Notes under the pieces: generated by a model | Told to the model about the DNA's origin: nothing | Databases searched by the model: none | The model's input: only the letters and a program-made list of their open reading frames with translations | Program-made: the position numbers and the translations under genes | Origin: Micromonosporaceae bacterium | GTDB taxonomy: Bacteria; Actinomycetota; Actinomycetes; Mycobacteriales; Micromonosporaceae | Direction: 5' to 3' | Length of the DNA: 7,887 bases | NCBI GenBank assembly: GCA_019689695.1 | Contig: JADGHA010000176.1 | Span: 1 to 7,887 of the forward strand | Shown here: positions 1 to 5,508 of the stretch, one piece after another | How the letters are laid out: every line of letters starts with the position of its first letter | How positions within the stretch are numbered: the first letter of the stretch is position 1

Positions 1-38
1 CCCGCGGCCCGGGTGGGTGTGCCGGCCGCGGCCGCGGG
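1..38. repeat. GC-rich inverted repeat (hairpin) at the left edge
   Basis: CCCGCGGC at 1-8 is perfectly complementary to GCCGCGGG at 31-38, with further GGCC-rich pairing possible inside. A pyrimidine-rich run (CTCTCCCTTT) follows at 41-50. This could be the terminator of a plus-strand gene ending off the left edge, but there is no proper T-tract. In 75% GC sequence such pairing is also expected by chance. Confidence 0.25.
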
Positions 39-54
39 CACTCTCCCTTTCGTC

Positions 55-79
55 ACCCCGGTCCCTTCCACACCGGGGT
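55..79. repeat. Hairpin-forming inverted repeat, 8-bp arms
   Basis: ACCCCGGT at 55-62 pairs perfectly with ACCGGGGT at 72-79 around a 9-nt loop. Its role is unknown. On the minus strand it overlaps the possible start region of a gene leaving the left edge, so it might be a leader hairpin. Confidence 0.3.
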
Positions 80-149
80 CGTCGGGGCTCCGTCACCGAC
101 CGCAATTCCTATGGCCCTCGCCGTAGCGGGCAGTTCCGGAGGTAGCCAG

Positions 150-180
150 AAAATACATTCCGGCCCCGCGCAAACGTCAA
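150..180 (-). promoter_or_regulatory. Possible leftward promoter in the AT-rich patch
   Basis: Read on the minus strand, TTGACG (180-175) is followed by TGTATT (157-152) with a 17-nt spacer, or by TATTTT (155-150) with a 19-nt spacer. Both hexamers are close to the sigma-70 consensus and sit in the only AT-rich patch of the left region. It would drive a gene lying off the left edge. The assignment is tentative because no such gene is visible. Confidence 0.3.
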
Positions 181-255
181 GCCGACACCACCGAAATAGG
201 AATTCTTTAGGCGAAGTTTAAAGAAGACTTATGCCTGCGCGGCAATCTGTCGGGG

Positions 256-273
256 ATCGTCCGAACGGACGAT
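256..273. promoter_or_regulatory. 18-bp palindrome, candidate operator
   Basis: ATCGTCCG (256-263) and CGGACGAT (266-273) are perfect reverse complements separated by AA. A second, smaller inverted repeat follows directly (CCGGT at 278-282 with ACCGG at 289-293). The size and symmetry fit a dimeric repressor site of the TetR kind, and it lies about 135 bp before the -35 box of the redox operon. No regulator gene is in the window, so the binder is unknown. Confidence 0.4.
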
Positions 274-407
274 GCGGCCGGTTCGAAGACCGGACCGCCG
301 TCTCACATTTTCCCTGTTCAGAGGCGGCTCAGTGGCTCCGCCGGCGGCGCACCCAGCATGGCCGAACTGGTGCCGGCGCGCAAGCGTCCGAGTCGATGGA
401 CTTCGCC

Positions 408-435
408 TTGACATTCGCCGAGTCTGGACCATACT
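408..435 (+). promoter_or_regulatory. Sigma-70 type promoter for the heme-ferredoxin/reductase operon
   Basis: A perfect -35 hexamer TTGACA (408-413) is followed after 16 nt by CATACT (430-435), which matches the -10 consensus at four of six positions. Transcription would begin near 442 and leave a leader of about 140 nt before the GTG at 584. This is the best promoter-like match I found upstream of the operon. A housekeeping promoter suggests basal expression. Confidence 0.5.
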
Positions 436-565
436 GGTCTGCGGTCGTGATTGTGTGGGGTGGCAATCCCGGTCGTCATTTCCAGACACGTAGGCACATT
501 CGACAGGGTTCAAACACGGCGGGCCCTGACCGTATATGCGGCCGACCGGTCACGGCGTCCGGGAT

Positions 566-576
566 GGAGGGAGGAG
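566..576 (+). promoter_or_regulatory. Strong ribosome binding site fixing the GTG start at 584
   Basis: GGAGGGAGGAG lies 7 nt before GTG 584. It favours this start over an in-frame ATG at 536, which would place the Shine-Dalgarno inside the coding region. Confidence 0.75.
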
Positions 577-583
577 TCGCCGG

Positions 584-1537
584 GTGACACCGGAACAGGC
601 AGACGCGTACGCGGGAGCCGTTGTTCACATCGTCGCCGCGGCGGTGGGGTTCACGTCGTACTTCCTGCTGTGGGCGGCCGTGGTCTGGGGCCTGATGCTG
701 CGCAACGGCTGGGCCGCCACCCGCATGCGGCACTCCACGATCTACGCCATCCACATGACCATCTCGCTGTTCGGCCTCTCGCTCGGTCTGGTCCACGCGG
801 CCGCGCAGCTGGCCGTGCCCAACGGCCCGGTCGACCTGATCGACGAGTTCGTGCCGTTCACCAACGGCAACGACCCGATCGGCGTCGGCATCGCCACCAT
901 CGCCACGGAGATCTTCGTCGCCGCGGCGCTCGCCGTGGGCATGCAGAAGAAGCTGGGGTACTCCCGCTTCCGCGCCGTCCACTCCATGGTCTACATCGCC
1001 TTCATGATGATCGCCGGGCACGCGCTGATCTCCGGCTCGGACATGGAGTACCCGTACGCCTGGGGCTCGGTGCTGGCCAGCCTGCTGATCGTGATCGTGC
1101 TCTGGCTCTCCACCACCACCTGGGCCGCGCGGGCCAGGCGCGCCCGCGCCGACCGAATGGCCGCCCGCCAGCAGAGCATGGAATCGGTGACGATCAACGT
1201 GGACCCGGTGCGCTGCGCGCGGTTCGGCTTCTGCGAGCAGGAGGCGCCGACGGTCTTCCAGATCCGCGGCGATGGCCGCCTGTCGTACAAGGCCTCGGTC
1301 ACCGTCGACGAGCTCAACCCGGTCATCCGCGCCGTCGAGGTGTGCCCGGCCCGGGCCATCGCGCTCGGCAAGATGCCGTCGTCGATGCTCGTGCACAGCC
1401 GCGGGCGGCAGGAGGCCCGGCAAGAGCCCCAGGACGACAACTACCCGACCAGCCCAGGGGTCGGCCCGGTCCGGCAGAACGGACGGGTCACGTCCCTGGC
1501 CGCACGTCGCCGTCGCAGTAACGGAGGCAATCGATGA
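584..1537 (+). CDS. Ferric-reductase-like b-heme membrane protein fused to a 3Fe-4S ferredoxin
   Basis: The 317-aa protein has two parts. Residues 1-182 form five likely membrane helices (about 13-39, 53-76, 99-119, 132-150, 159-182). Two of them carry paired histidines, H57/H71 and H133/H146, spaced like the bis-heme ligands of ferric reductase/YedZ-type domains. Positive charges (R47, R49; K122, K123, R128, R130; RARRARADR after helix 5) put the N-terminus outside and the C-terminus in the cytoplasm. Residues 200-262 are a small ferredoxin with Cys at 211, 217 and 254 (CxxxxxC...CP). The middle Cys of a 4Fe-4S site is absent, so a 3Fe-4S cluster like those of P450-partner ferredoxins is expected. 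A charged tail of about 55 residues follows. The stop overlaps the next start (ATGA), so the two are co-translated. The likely role is carrying electrons from the cytoplasmic reductase into membrane hemes. The acceptor is unknown. Iron, copper, quinone or oxygen are all possible. Confidence 0.85.
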   Translation: MTPEQADAYAGAVVHIVAAAVGFTSYFLLWAAVVWGLMLRNGWAATRMRHSTIYAIHMTISLFGLSLGLVHAAAQLAVPNGPVDLIDEFVPFTNGNDPIGVGIATIATEIFVAAALAVGMQKKLGYSRFRAVHSMVYIAFMMIAGHALISGSDMEYPYAWGSVLASLLIVIVLWLSTTTWAARARRARADRMAARQQSMESVTINVDPVRCARFGFCEQEAPTVFQIRGDGRLSYKASVTVDELNPVIRAVEVCPARAIALGKMPSSMLVHSRGRQEARQEPQDDNYPTSPGVGPVRQNGRVTSLAARRRRSNGGNR

Positions 1538-2856
1538 GCCGCTACCGCGCCAGCATCGTCTACGACCGCATCCTGATCGTCGGATGCGGCCGGGCCGGCG
1601 TGGCCGCAGCCGAGGAGCTGACCCGGCTGGGTTTCCAGGGCGAGATCACGCTGCTCGGCGACGAGACGAACGCGCCGTACGACCGGCCGGCCGTCTCCAA
1701 GCGGCTGCTCGACGGGCGGGCCCGACCGTGCGACGTGAAGATGCCGATCGACACCCGGACCGAACGCACCGTGCGGTGGGCACTGGGCCGCCGGGCGGTC
1801 CACCTGGACCCGGCGACGCGGACCGTCGGCACCGACACCGGCGAGGCGTTCGAGTTCGACGGCCTGGTCATCGCGTCCGGCGCGCACGCGGCGCCGCCCA
1901 GGGACTGGCCGATCGGCGAGCCGGGCATCCACACGCTGTACACGGTGGACGATGCGTGGGGCTTGCGGCAGGACCTGCGCTGGGCGGAGAAGGTGGTGAT
2001 CGTCGGGGCCGGGCTGACCGGCTGCGAGGCGGCCTGCACCATGCGCAACCTCGCCCGGCAAACCGTGCTGGTCGACTCCAAGCCCCAGGTGCTGACCCGC
2101 GCCGTCGGCGAGATGGTGGGCGAAATGATCACCGAGGAGGTGCGGCACGACGGCGTCCAGCTGCGGCTGGGCCGCCGGGTGGCCAGCATCTCCCGGCGCC
2201 GCCGGCGCTGGCTGGTGACGCTCAGCGACGGTGAGGAGATCGAGACCGACATCGTGGTGGCCAGCGCCGGCGAGCGACCGGAGACCGGCTTCCTGGCCGG
2301 CACCGGCCTGGACCTCTCCGACGGCGTGCTGTGCGACGAGAGCCTGCGGGTGCTGGACACGGACGGCCGCGTGATCGAAGGCGTGGTGGCCGCCGGCACC
2401 GTCGCCCGTTGGCCGAACCTGCGCTACAGCACCCGCCCGCAGCGGATCGGCCAGTGGATCGCCGCGCTCGAGCAAGGCCGGGCCGCCGCGCACACGCTGC
2501 TCGCCCTGGACGAACCGGTTCCGCCGGTGACCGTGCTGCCACGGTACTGGTCGGAACAGTTCGGGCTGCGCATCCAGGTCGCCGGCGTGATGCCGCCGGA
2601 CGCGGACATCTCGGTGACGCATTTGCGTCCCGGGCGCCGGGAGAGCATCCGTGCGGGCGCGCTGGTCAGCTACTACCAGAACGGCCGCGTGGTCGGGCTG
2701 GTCGGGGTCAACGCGATGGCGCCGTTCAACTCCCTCACCCGGGCCCTGCTGGTCAACCCGGACCTCGTCGAGCCCGCGGTGCCCACCCCGGCACCGATGC
2801 CGATGCCGGCGTCCGCGCCGGTCGCCCAGCGCCGGCGGCTGTACGCGGTCGCCTGA
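1534..2856 (+). CDS. FAD-dependent NAD(P)H:ferredoxin oxidoreductase
   Basis: This 440-aa protein belongs to the rhodocoxin/putidaredoxin reductase-like group of two-Rossmann flavoproteins. The FAD-binding fold opens with GCGRAG at residues 17-22 and continues with the YDRPAVSK segment typical of the group. The NAD(P)H site is GAGLTG at 158-163, followed by E165, which favours NADH. The C-terminal reductase domain begins near WSEQFG (339-344). Its job is probably to pass electrons from NAD(P)H to the 3Fe-4S domain encoded just upstream, with which it overlaps by 4 nt. GGAGG at 1523-1527 is its ribosome site. One oddity is the second FAD motif near residue 288. It reads AAGTVARWPN, where the family normally has GD, so Thr289 replaces the Asp that contacts the FAD ribityl chain. 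The C-terminus ends in a Pro/Ala linker and a basic QRRRLYAVA tail, whose coding end is duplicated downstream. Confidence 0.9.
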   Translation: MSRYRASIVYDRILIVGCGRAGVAAAEELTRLGFQGEITLLGDETNAPYDRPAVSKRLLDGRARPCDVKMPIDTRTERTVRWALGRRAVHLDPATRTVGTDTGEAFEFDGLVIASGAHAAPPRDWPIGEPGIHTLYTVDDAWGLRQDLRWAEKVVIVGAGLTGCEAACTMRNLARQTVLVDSKPQVLTRAVGEMVGEMITEEVRHDGVQLRLGRRVASISRRRRRWLVTLSDGEEIETDIVVASAGERPETGFLAGTGLDLSDGVLCDESLRVLDTDGRVIEGVVAAGTVARWPNLRYSTRPQRIGQWIAALEQGRAAAHTLLALDEPVPPVTVLPRYWSEQFGLRIQVAGVMPPDADISVTHLRPGRRESIRAGALVSYYQNGRVVGLVGVNAMAPFNSLTRALLVNPDLVEPAVPTPAPMPMPASAPVAQRRRLYAVA

Positions 2857-2936
2857 CCGGCGCGCTGCCTCCGGTCCCTGACCCCAGCGCCGGCTGTACG
2901 CGAAGGGCTGACGGCGCGCTGGCTCCGGTCCCTGTC
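2825..2936 (+). repeat. Tandem duplication of the reductase gene's 3' end
   Basis: Two imperfect copies lie head to tail, 2825-2882 (58 bp) and 2883-2936 (54 bp). Each starts CCCAGCGCCGG and ends in CTCCGGTCCCTG plus a few bases. Copy 1 covers the last codons and the stop of the reductase gene (QRRRLYAVA-stop). Copy 2 still spells QRRLYAKG-stop in its own frame but lies outside the gene. A further CCCAGG start of the unit follows at 2937. The pattern suggests a past slippage or unequal exchange at this gene end. Confidence 0.7.
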
Positions 2937-2949
2937 CCCAGGGGCCGGC

Positions 2950-2989
2950 CATTCGGGTGGCGCCGCCGGCATTCGGGTGGCGCCGTCGG
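2950..2989. repeat. Two tandem 20-bp repeats in the convergent spacer
   Basis: CATTCGGGTGGCGCC plus five bases occurs at 2950-2969 and again at 2970-2989, with 19 of 20 positions identical (the difference is C at 2966 and T at 2986). No function is evident. It sits between the duplicated gene end and the terminator. Confidence 0.75.
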
Positions 2990-3001
2990 CGGACAGGCGA
3001 C

Positions 3002-3033
3002 CGATGGGCGACCGGGGTTCCGGTCGCCCATCG
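3002..3033. terminator. Hairpin terminator between convergent genes
   Basis: CGATGGGCGACCGG (3002-3015) and its exact reverse complement (3020-3033) form a 14-bp stem closed by a GGTT tetraloop. On the plus strand a moderately T-rich stretch (TGTGTTGTTGGTGTTGG) follows about 17 nt later. The hairpin lies between the reductase gene reading right and the lipoprotein gene reading left, so it probably terminates both transcripts. Actinobacterial terminators often lack a clean U-tract. Confidence 0.75.
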
Positions 3034-3073
3034 CTCTGCTGACTGGTCTGTGTTGTTGGTGTTGGCTGTGCGT

Positions 3074-3745
3074 TCAGTAGCTGTAGCCGCCGCCGGAGTC
3101 ACTCGAACCGGCCGCGCTGTCGTCACTGGTCTCATCCGCGGGCGGAGCGACCGGCTTCGGCGTGAACGTCGGCAGGCAGGTGGTGTTCTTCTTGCCGTTC
3201 GGGCCGATGACGAACCAGGTGCCGCCCACGAACTGCCCCTTCCATGCGCCGGGCTTCTTGTCCCCGATGTACGTGTACACCGGCCAGCCGCCGATGGTGA
3301 TCTGCTTCGTCCCGTCCTCGCGGGTGACCGTGCCGACCAGATCCGCCGGGACGCCGTCGATGGACGGGGTGCCGTCGGTGAGCGCCGGCGGCCAGATCTT
3401 CGCGCATGTGCCGTTGCAGTTGGACTTCGACGGGTCCTTGCTGTCCTTCGTGAACAGGTACAGCGTGTAGCCGTCCTGGTTGACCACCACCTTGCCCATC
3501 CGCTTGATGGTGCTGGCCTTCAACTTGGTGGTGAGGTTCACCGCGGTGGTGTCACCGGCGTCCTCCGCCGCCGGGGCCCCGGTCGGTCCGGGCGTGCCCG
3601 TGGCGTTGGCGAGCTGTGGTGCGGCCGTCGACCCGCTGGAGGCCTCGCCGTCCCCGTAGCCGGACGGGGCGCATGCCGCCACTGCCAGCGCGGCCGAGGC
3701 GATAACCCCGCAGGCGGCCGTGATCGTTCGCTTGTCCGGTACCAC
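3074..3745 (-). CDS. COG4315-type secreted lipoprotein with two Yx(FWY)xxD motifs
   Basis: The 223-aa precursor begins at GTG 3745-3743, with GGGAGGA 6 nt upstream. Residues 1-24 are a lipoprotein signal peptide (KR, hydrophobic stretch, lipobox VAAC), with Cys25 as the lipidated residue. A flexible Ala/Gly/Thr/Pro linker follows to about 65. The conserved domain (about 70-190) carries YLFTKD (96-101) and YTYIGD (157-162), the two repeats that define the Lipoprotein_15/COG4315 family. It also has the characteristic CNGTCAKIWPP segment (C110, C114) and a further Cys190. The tail is Ser/Gly/Asp-rich. The protein should be anchored on the outer face of the membrane. The biochemical function of the family is not established. 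It lies 165 nt downstream of the anti-sigma gene on the same strand and may belong to that sigma factor's regulon. Confidence 0.88.
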   Translation of the reverse strand: MVPDKRTITAACGVIASAALAVAACAPSGYGDGEASSGSTAAPQLANATGTPGPTGAPAAEDAGDTTAVNLTTKLKASTIKRMGKVVVNQDGYTLYLFTKDSKDPSKSNCNGTCAKIWPPALTDGTPSIDGVPADLVGTVTREDGTKQITIGGWPVYTYIGDKKPGAWKGQFVGGTWFVIGPNGKKNTTCLPTFTPKPVAPPADETSDDSAAGSSDSGGGYSY

Positions 3746-3910
3746 TCGTCGTCCTCCCTGCTGATCGCGTCGGAGCGCGTCGATGTGGAGTACGTACGGC
3801 CAGCACGGACAGATCAGGGCCGGCGCGCGATCGACTCAGGACAATGTCACAGCATCCCGCGCGCCGGGCTTGAACCGGACGCCCGGCCGGTGCGTGTGCG
3901 ACCCGGCCGC
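3746..3910 (-). promoter_or_regulatory. Spacer between the anti-sigma and lipoprotein genes, hairpin included
   Basis: These 165 nt contain a 7-bp inverted repeat (GCCGGGC at 3863-3869 with GCCCGGC at 3881-3887, 11-nt loop) directly after the anti-sigma stop. It could weakly terminate or attenuate read-through. An 8-bp palindrome GTACGTAC lies at 3790-3797. I could not identify a convincing sigma-70 promoter, so the lipoprotein may use an ECF promoter or read-through. Confidence 0.35.
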
Positions 3911-4672
3911 CTACACGTTCACCGAGACGAGCACGGTCGGCACACCGGCGGTCGAGACGGACTGCACCTCGAAGCGCTCGATGCGCTTGCGCGGGACCGA
4001 TGTGGACGCCTGCAGGAACACCGGGTCGGGGTGCTTGGCCGTGCCGTACCCGTCCGGCGGCACCGTCCAGGTGGAGACCACTTCGGACACGTCCGGGCCG
4101 ACCGCGACCAGCTGGCAGGCCAGCGGCCCGCGCACGTTGGACAGCTCGATGGAGATTGCCGTCCCCCAGTCCGCCGCGCTGAGCCCGAGCTTGGCGTTCA
4201 CCCCGGTGGTCCGGTCCGTGGCGTCGAAGATCTCGTCCGGCGGCGGGCCTTCCTGGCCCCCGATCCCGGGCGCGGTGCTGCTCGTCGCCGTGGCCGGCGG
4301 CGGCTCGGCGACCTGTGCGGACTGGTTCCAGCGCGAGCCGGCGAACAGGGCCAGCCCGACCGCGAGCACCATCACCACCGTGCCGGCGGCGACCGCGAGC
4401 AGCCGGCGGGCCTGCGCCCGGCTGCGGTCGAACGCCACCACGTTGACCATCTCCTCGAGCATCCGCCCGTCCCGTTGGGACTCTTCGGCGCCGAGGAAGC
4501 TCTCCCGGTCCACTTCGGCCAGCATCGCCGTCACCGGCAGGAACGACTCCAGCTCGGCCGCGCACGAGCCGCACTCCGCCAGGTGGTCCTCGAACAACGC
4601 CGCTTCGCGGGCGTCCAGCACGCCCAGGGCGTACGCGGCGACGTCCCAGTGCGGCGCGTTGGATGTTCTCAT
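3911..4672 (-). CDS. ZAS-type transmembrane anti-sigma factor
   Basis: This 253-aa protein starts at ATG 4672-4670, which overlaps the sigma stop by 4 nt (ATGA). A G-rich ribosome site (GGGGTGA) lies just upstream. The cytoplasmic N-terminus has the zinc-binding anti-sigma signature H30-x3-C34-x2-C37 within a zf-HC2-like domain, which in this family wraps and inactivates the partner ECF sigma factor. A basic stretch (RSRAQARR) precedes one membrane helix at about 91-111. The remaining 140 residues should face outward, after a Pro/Ala/Thr/Ser linker, and match the anti-sigma-K/RslA-like extracytoplasmic region in size, though I see no known ligand site. The Cys pair allows redox release as known for some ZAS proteins, but zinc-only structural roles are equally common. 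Confidence 0.88.
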   Translation of the reverse strand: MRTSNAPHWDVAAYALGVLDAREAALFEDHLAECGSCAAELESFLPVTAMLAEVDRESFLGAEESQRDGRMLEEMVNVVAFDRSRAQARRLLAVAAGTVVMVLAVGLALFAGSRWNQSAQVAEPPPATATSSTAPGIGGQEGPPPDEIFDATDRTTGVNAKLGLSAADWGTAISIELSNVRGPLACQLVAVGPDVSEVVSTWTVPPDGYGTAKHPDPVFLQASTSVPRKRIERFEVQSVSTAGVPTVLVSVNV

Positions 4673-5229
4673 CCGGTCACCCCCCGTTGCTCCAACGCGG
4701 CCCGCAGTGCCCGCAACGCGTAGTAGACCCTTGACTTCGCGGTGCCCAGCGGCAGGCCGAGCGCCTCGGCCGCCTCGGGCACCGTCCGCCCCCGGAAGTA
4801 CGTCTCCACAAGGATCTCGCGGTGGGCATGGCTCAACGTCCGGAGCGCATCGGTAATTGTCATCATCTGGAGCACCCGGTCGGACTCGTCCGCGCTCGGG
4901 AATGTCTCCAGCTCCCGGTCGTAGATCTCTGCCGGCCGGGCACTGTCGCTGCGATAGTCGTCGATGGCGATGCGCCGGGCCACGGTCACCAGCCACGGCC
5001 GCAGCGACGCCTGCCCCTGGGCGCCCAGCTTGTGCGCGTTGCGCCACGCGCGCAGCAGGGTCTCCTGCACGATGTCCTCGGCCCGTTGCCGGTCGCCGCC
5101 GGTCAATCGCAGGACGAACATCAGCAGGGGCCCGGCATGCTGCTCGTACAGCAGCCGGAGCAAGGCGTCCTCGTGACTTCTCGCGGTGGACCCGGCTTCC
5201 TGTCGTTCTGCTGTGGGGCGTGGCGTCAC
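4669..5229 (-). CDS. ECF-family RNA polymerase sigma factor
   Basis: From GTG 5229-5227 the protein is 186 aa, a normal ECF size. Region 2 includes AEDIVQETLLRAWRN, the -10 recognition/core-binding segment, and RPWLVTVARRIAIDDYR. Region 4 shows the helix-turn-helix near the end (RTVPEAAEALGLPLGTAKSRVYYALRALR), which reads the -35 element. The style resembles SigL-like ECF factors paired with ZAS anti-sigmas. I do not assign a letter. The anti-sigma gene follows with a 4-nt overlap. The start is uncertain. The frame is open up to ATG 5331 (220 aa), but third-position GC drops in those extra 34 codons and neither start has a clear Shine-Dalgarno. The only strong one precedes a short upstream ORF at 5370. 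Confidence 0.88.
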   Translation of the reverse strand: MTPRPTAERQEAGSTARSHEDALLRLLYEQHAGPLLMFVLRLTGGDRQRAEDIVQETLLRAWRNAHKLGAQGQASLRPWLVTVARRIAIDDYRSDSARPAEIYDRELETFPSADESDRVLQMMTITDALRTLSHAHREILVETYFRGRTVPEAAEALGLPLGTAKSRVYYALRALRAALEQRGVTG

Positions 5230-5334
5230 CGGGCCATCATGACGTTTCGACGGCGCGCCGTCGAGGACCCGCCATCGATCTTCCCTACGGACGAGGGTGG
5301 CAACCTGCGAACCAGCAGCCAGCGCCTGCATAGC

Positions 5335-5370
5335 TCAACAACCAGCCGTCCGGTCGGGACACCACGCCAT
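5335..5370 (-). CDS. Possible 11-aa leader peptide upstream of the sigma gene
   Basis: GAGGAGGG lies 7 nt before an ATG at 5370-5368. The ORF reads MAWCPDRTAGC and then stops (TGA at 5337-5335). It is in the same frame as the sigma gene and ends 3 nt before an in-frame ATG at 5331. It could be a regulatory leader peptide (two Cys, one directly before the stop), a source of translational coupling, or the original sigma start interrupted by a nonsense change. Expression is not shown. Confidence 0.35.
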   Translation of the reverse strand: MAWCPDRTAGC

Positions 5371-5391
5371 GACGGGACCCTCCTCGTGCTC

Positions 5392-5422
5392 TCTGTACCC
5401 GGTCGGAAGCCCCGGGTACAGA
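5392..5422. promoter_or_regulatory. 11-bp perfect inverted repeat in the divergent promoter region
   Basis: TCTGTACCCGG (5392-5402) and CCGGGTACAGA (5412-5422) are exact reverse complements around a 9-nt spacer. The element lies between the divergent sigma and cupin genes, just upstream of the Shine-Dalgarno of the short leader ORF. It could be an operator for a dimeric regulator, or a hairpin in the sigma mRNA leader. Confidence 0.5.
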
Positions 5423-5508
5423 CAAGTACGGAGCGCAGACGAGCGCGGATTAACCTCGGGGAGTCATTTCTCGCACCACCCGACACGGATGAGATGGGAA
5501 CCAATCCG

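Larger units (their letters stand above)
1..583. other. Non-coding regulatory region upstream of the redox operon
   Basis: No convincing gene lies in this stretch. Open frames exist, for example an ATG at 231 running to a stop at 587, but their third positions are only about 65% GC against about 90% in the real genes nearby. The stretch holds GC-rich inverted repeats (1-8 with 31-38, and 55-62 with 72-79), an AT-rich patch at about 143-235, an 18-bp palindrome (256-273) and a promoter (408-435). On the minus strand, a GTG at 56-54 with GGAAGGG upstream could begin a gene leaving the left edge (MTKGRVPAAAAGT...). Eighteen codons are too few to call it. Confidence 0.6.

Noticed and set aside
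1..56. Possible start of a minus-strand gene (GTG at 56-54) leaving the window
   Set aside because: Only 18 codons are visible, in a very GC-rich stretch where open frames arise by chance. It is mentioned in the left-region entry but not called.
276..294. GGTTCGAAG resembling a tRNA T-loop
   Set aside because: The closing G53-C61 pair is missing and no acceptor, D or anticodon arm can be folded around it.
231..587. 118-codon open frame ending in a GTGA overlap with the heme-ferredoxin gene
   Set aside because: Third positions are only about 65% GC, it contains the promoter, there is no strong Shine-Dalgarno and no recognisable domain. The GTGA overlap follows automatically from a GTG start followed by A.
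1441..3135. 564-codon minus-strand open frame
   Set aside because: It is antisense to the reductase gene. Long antisense frames are normal in high-GC coding DNA, and the translation is low-complexity Arg/Pro/Ala/His-rich with no motif.
3871..3880. TGAACC as an ECF -35 element
   Set aside because: It lies on the plus strand and points into the anti-sigma gene, the wrong way for the lipoprotein. No matching -10 is present.
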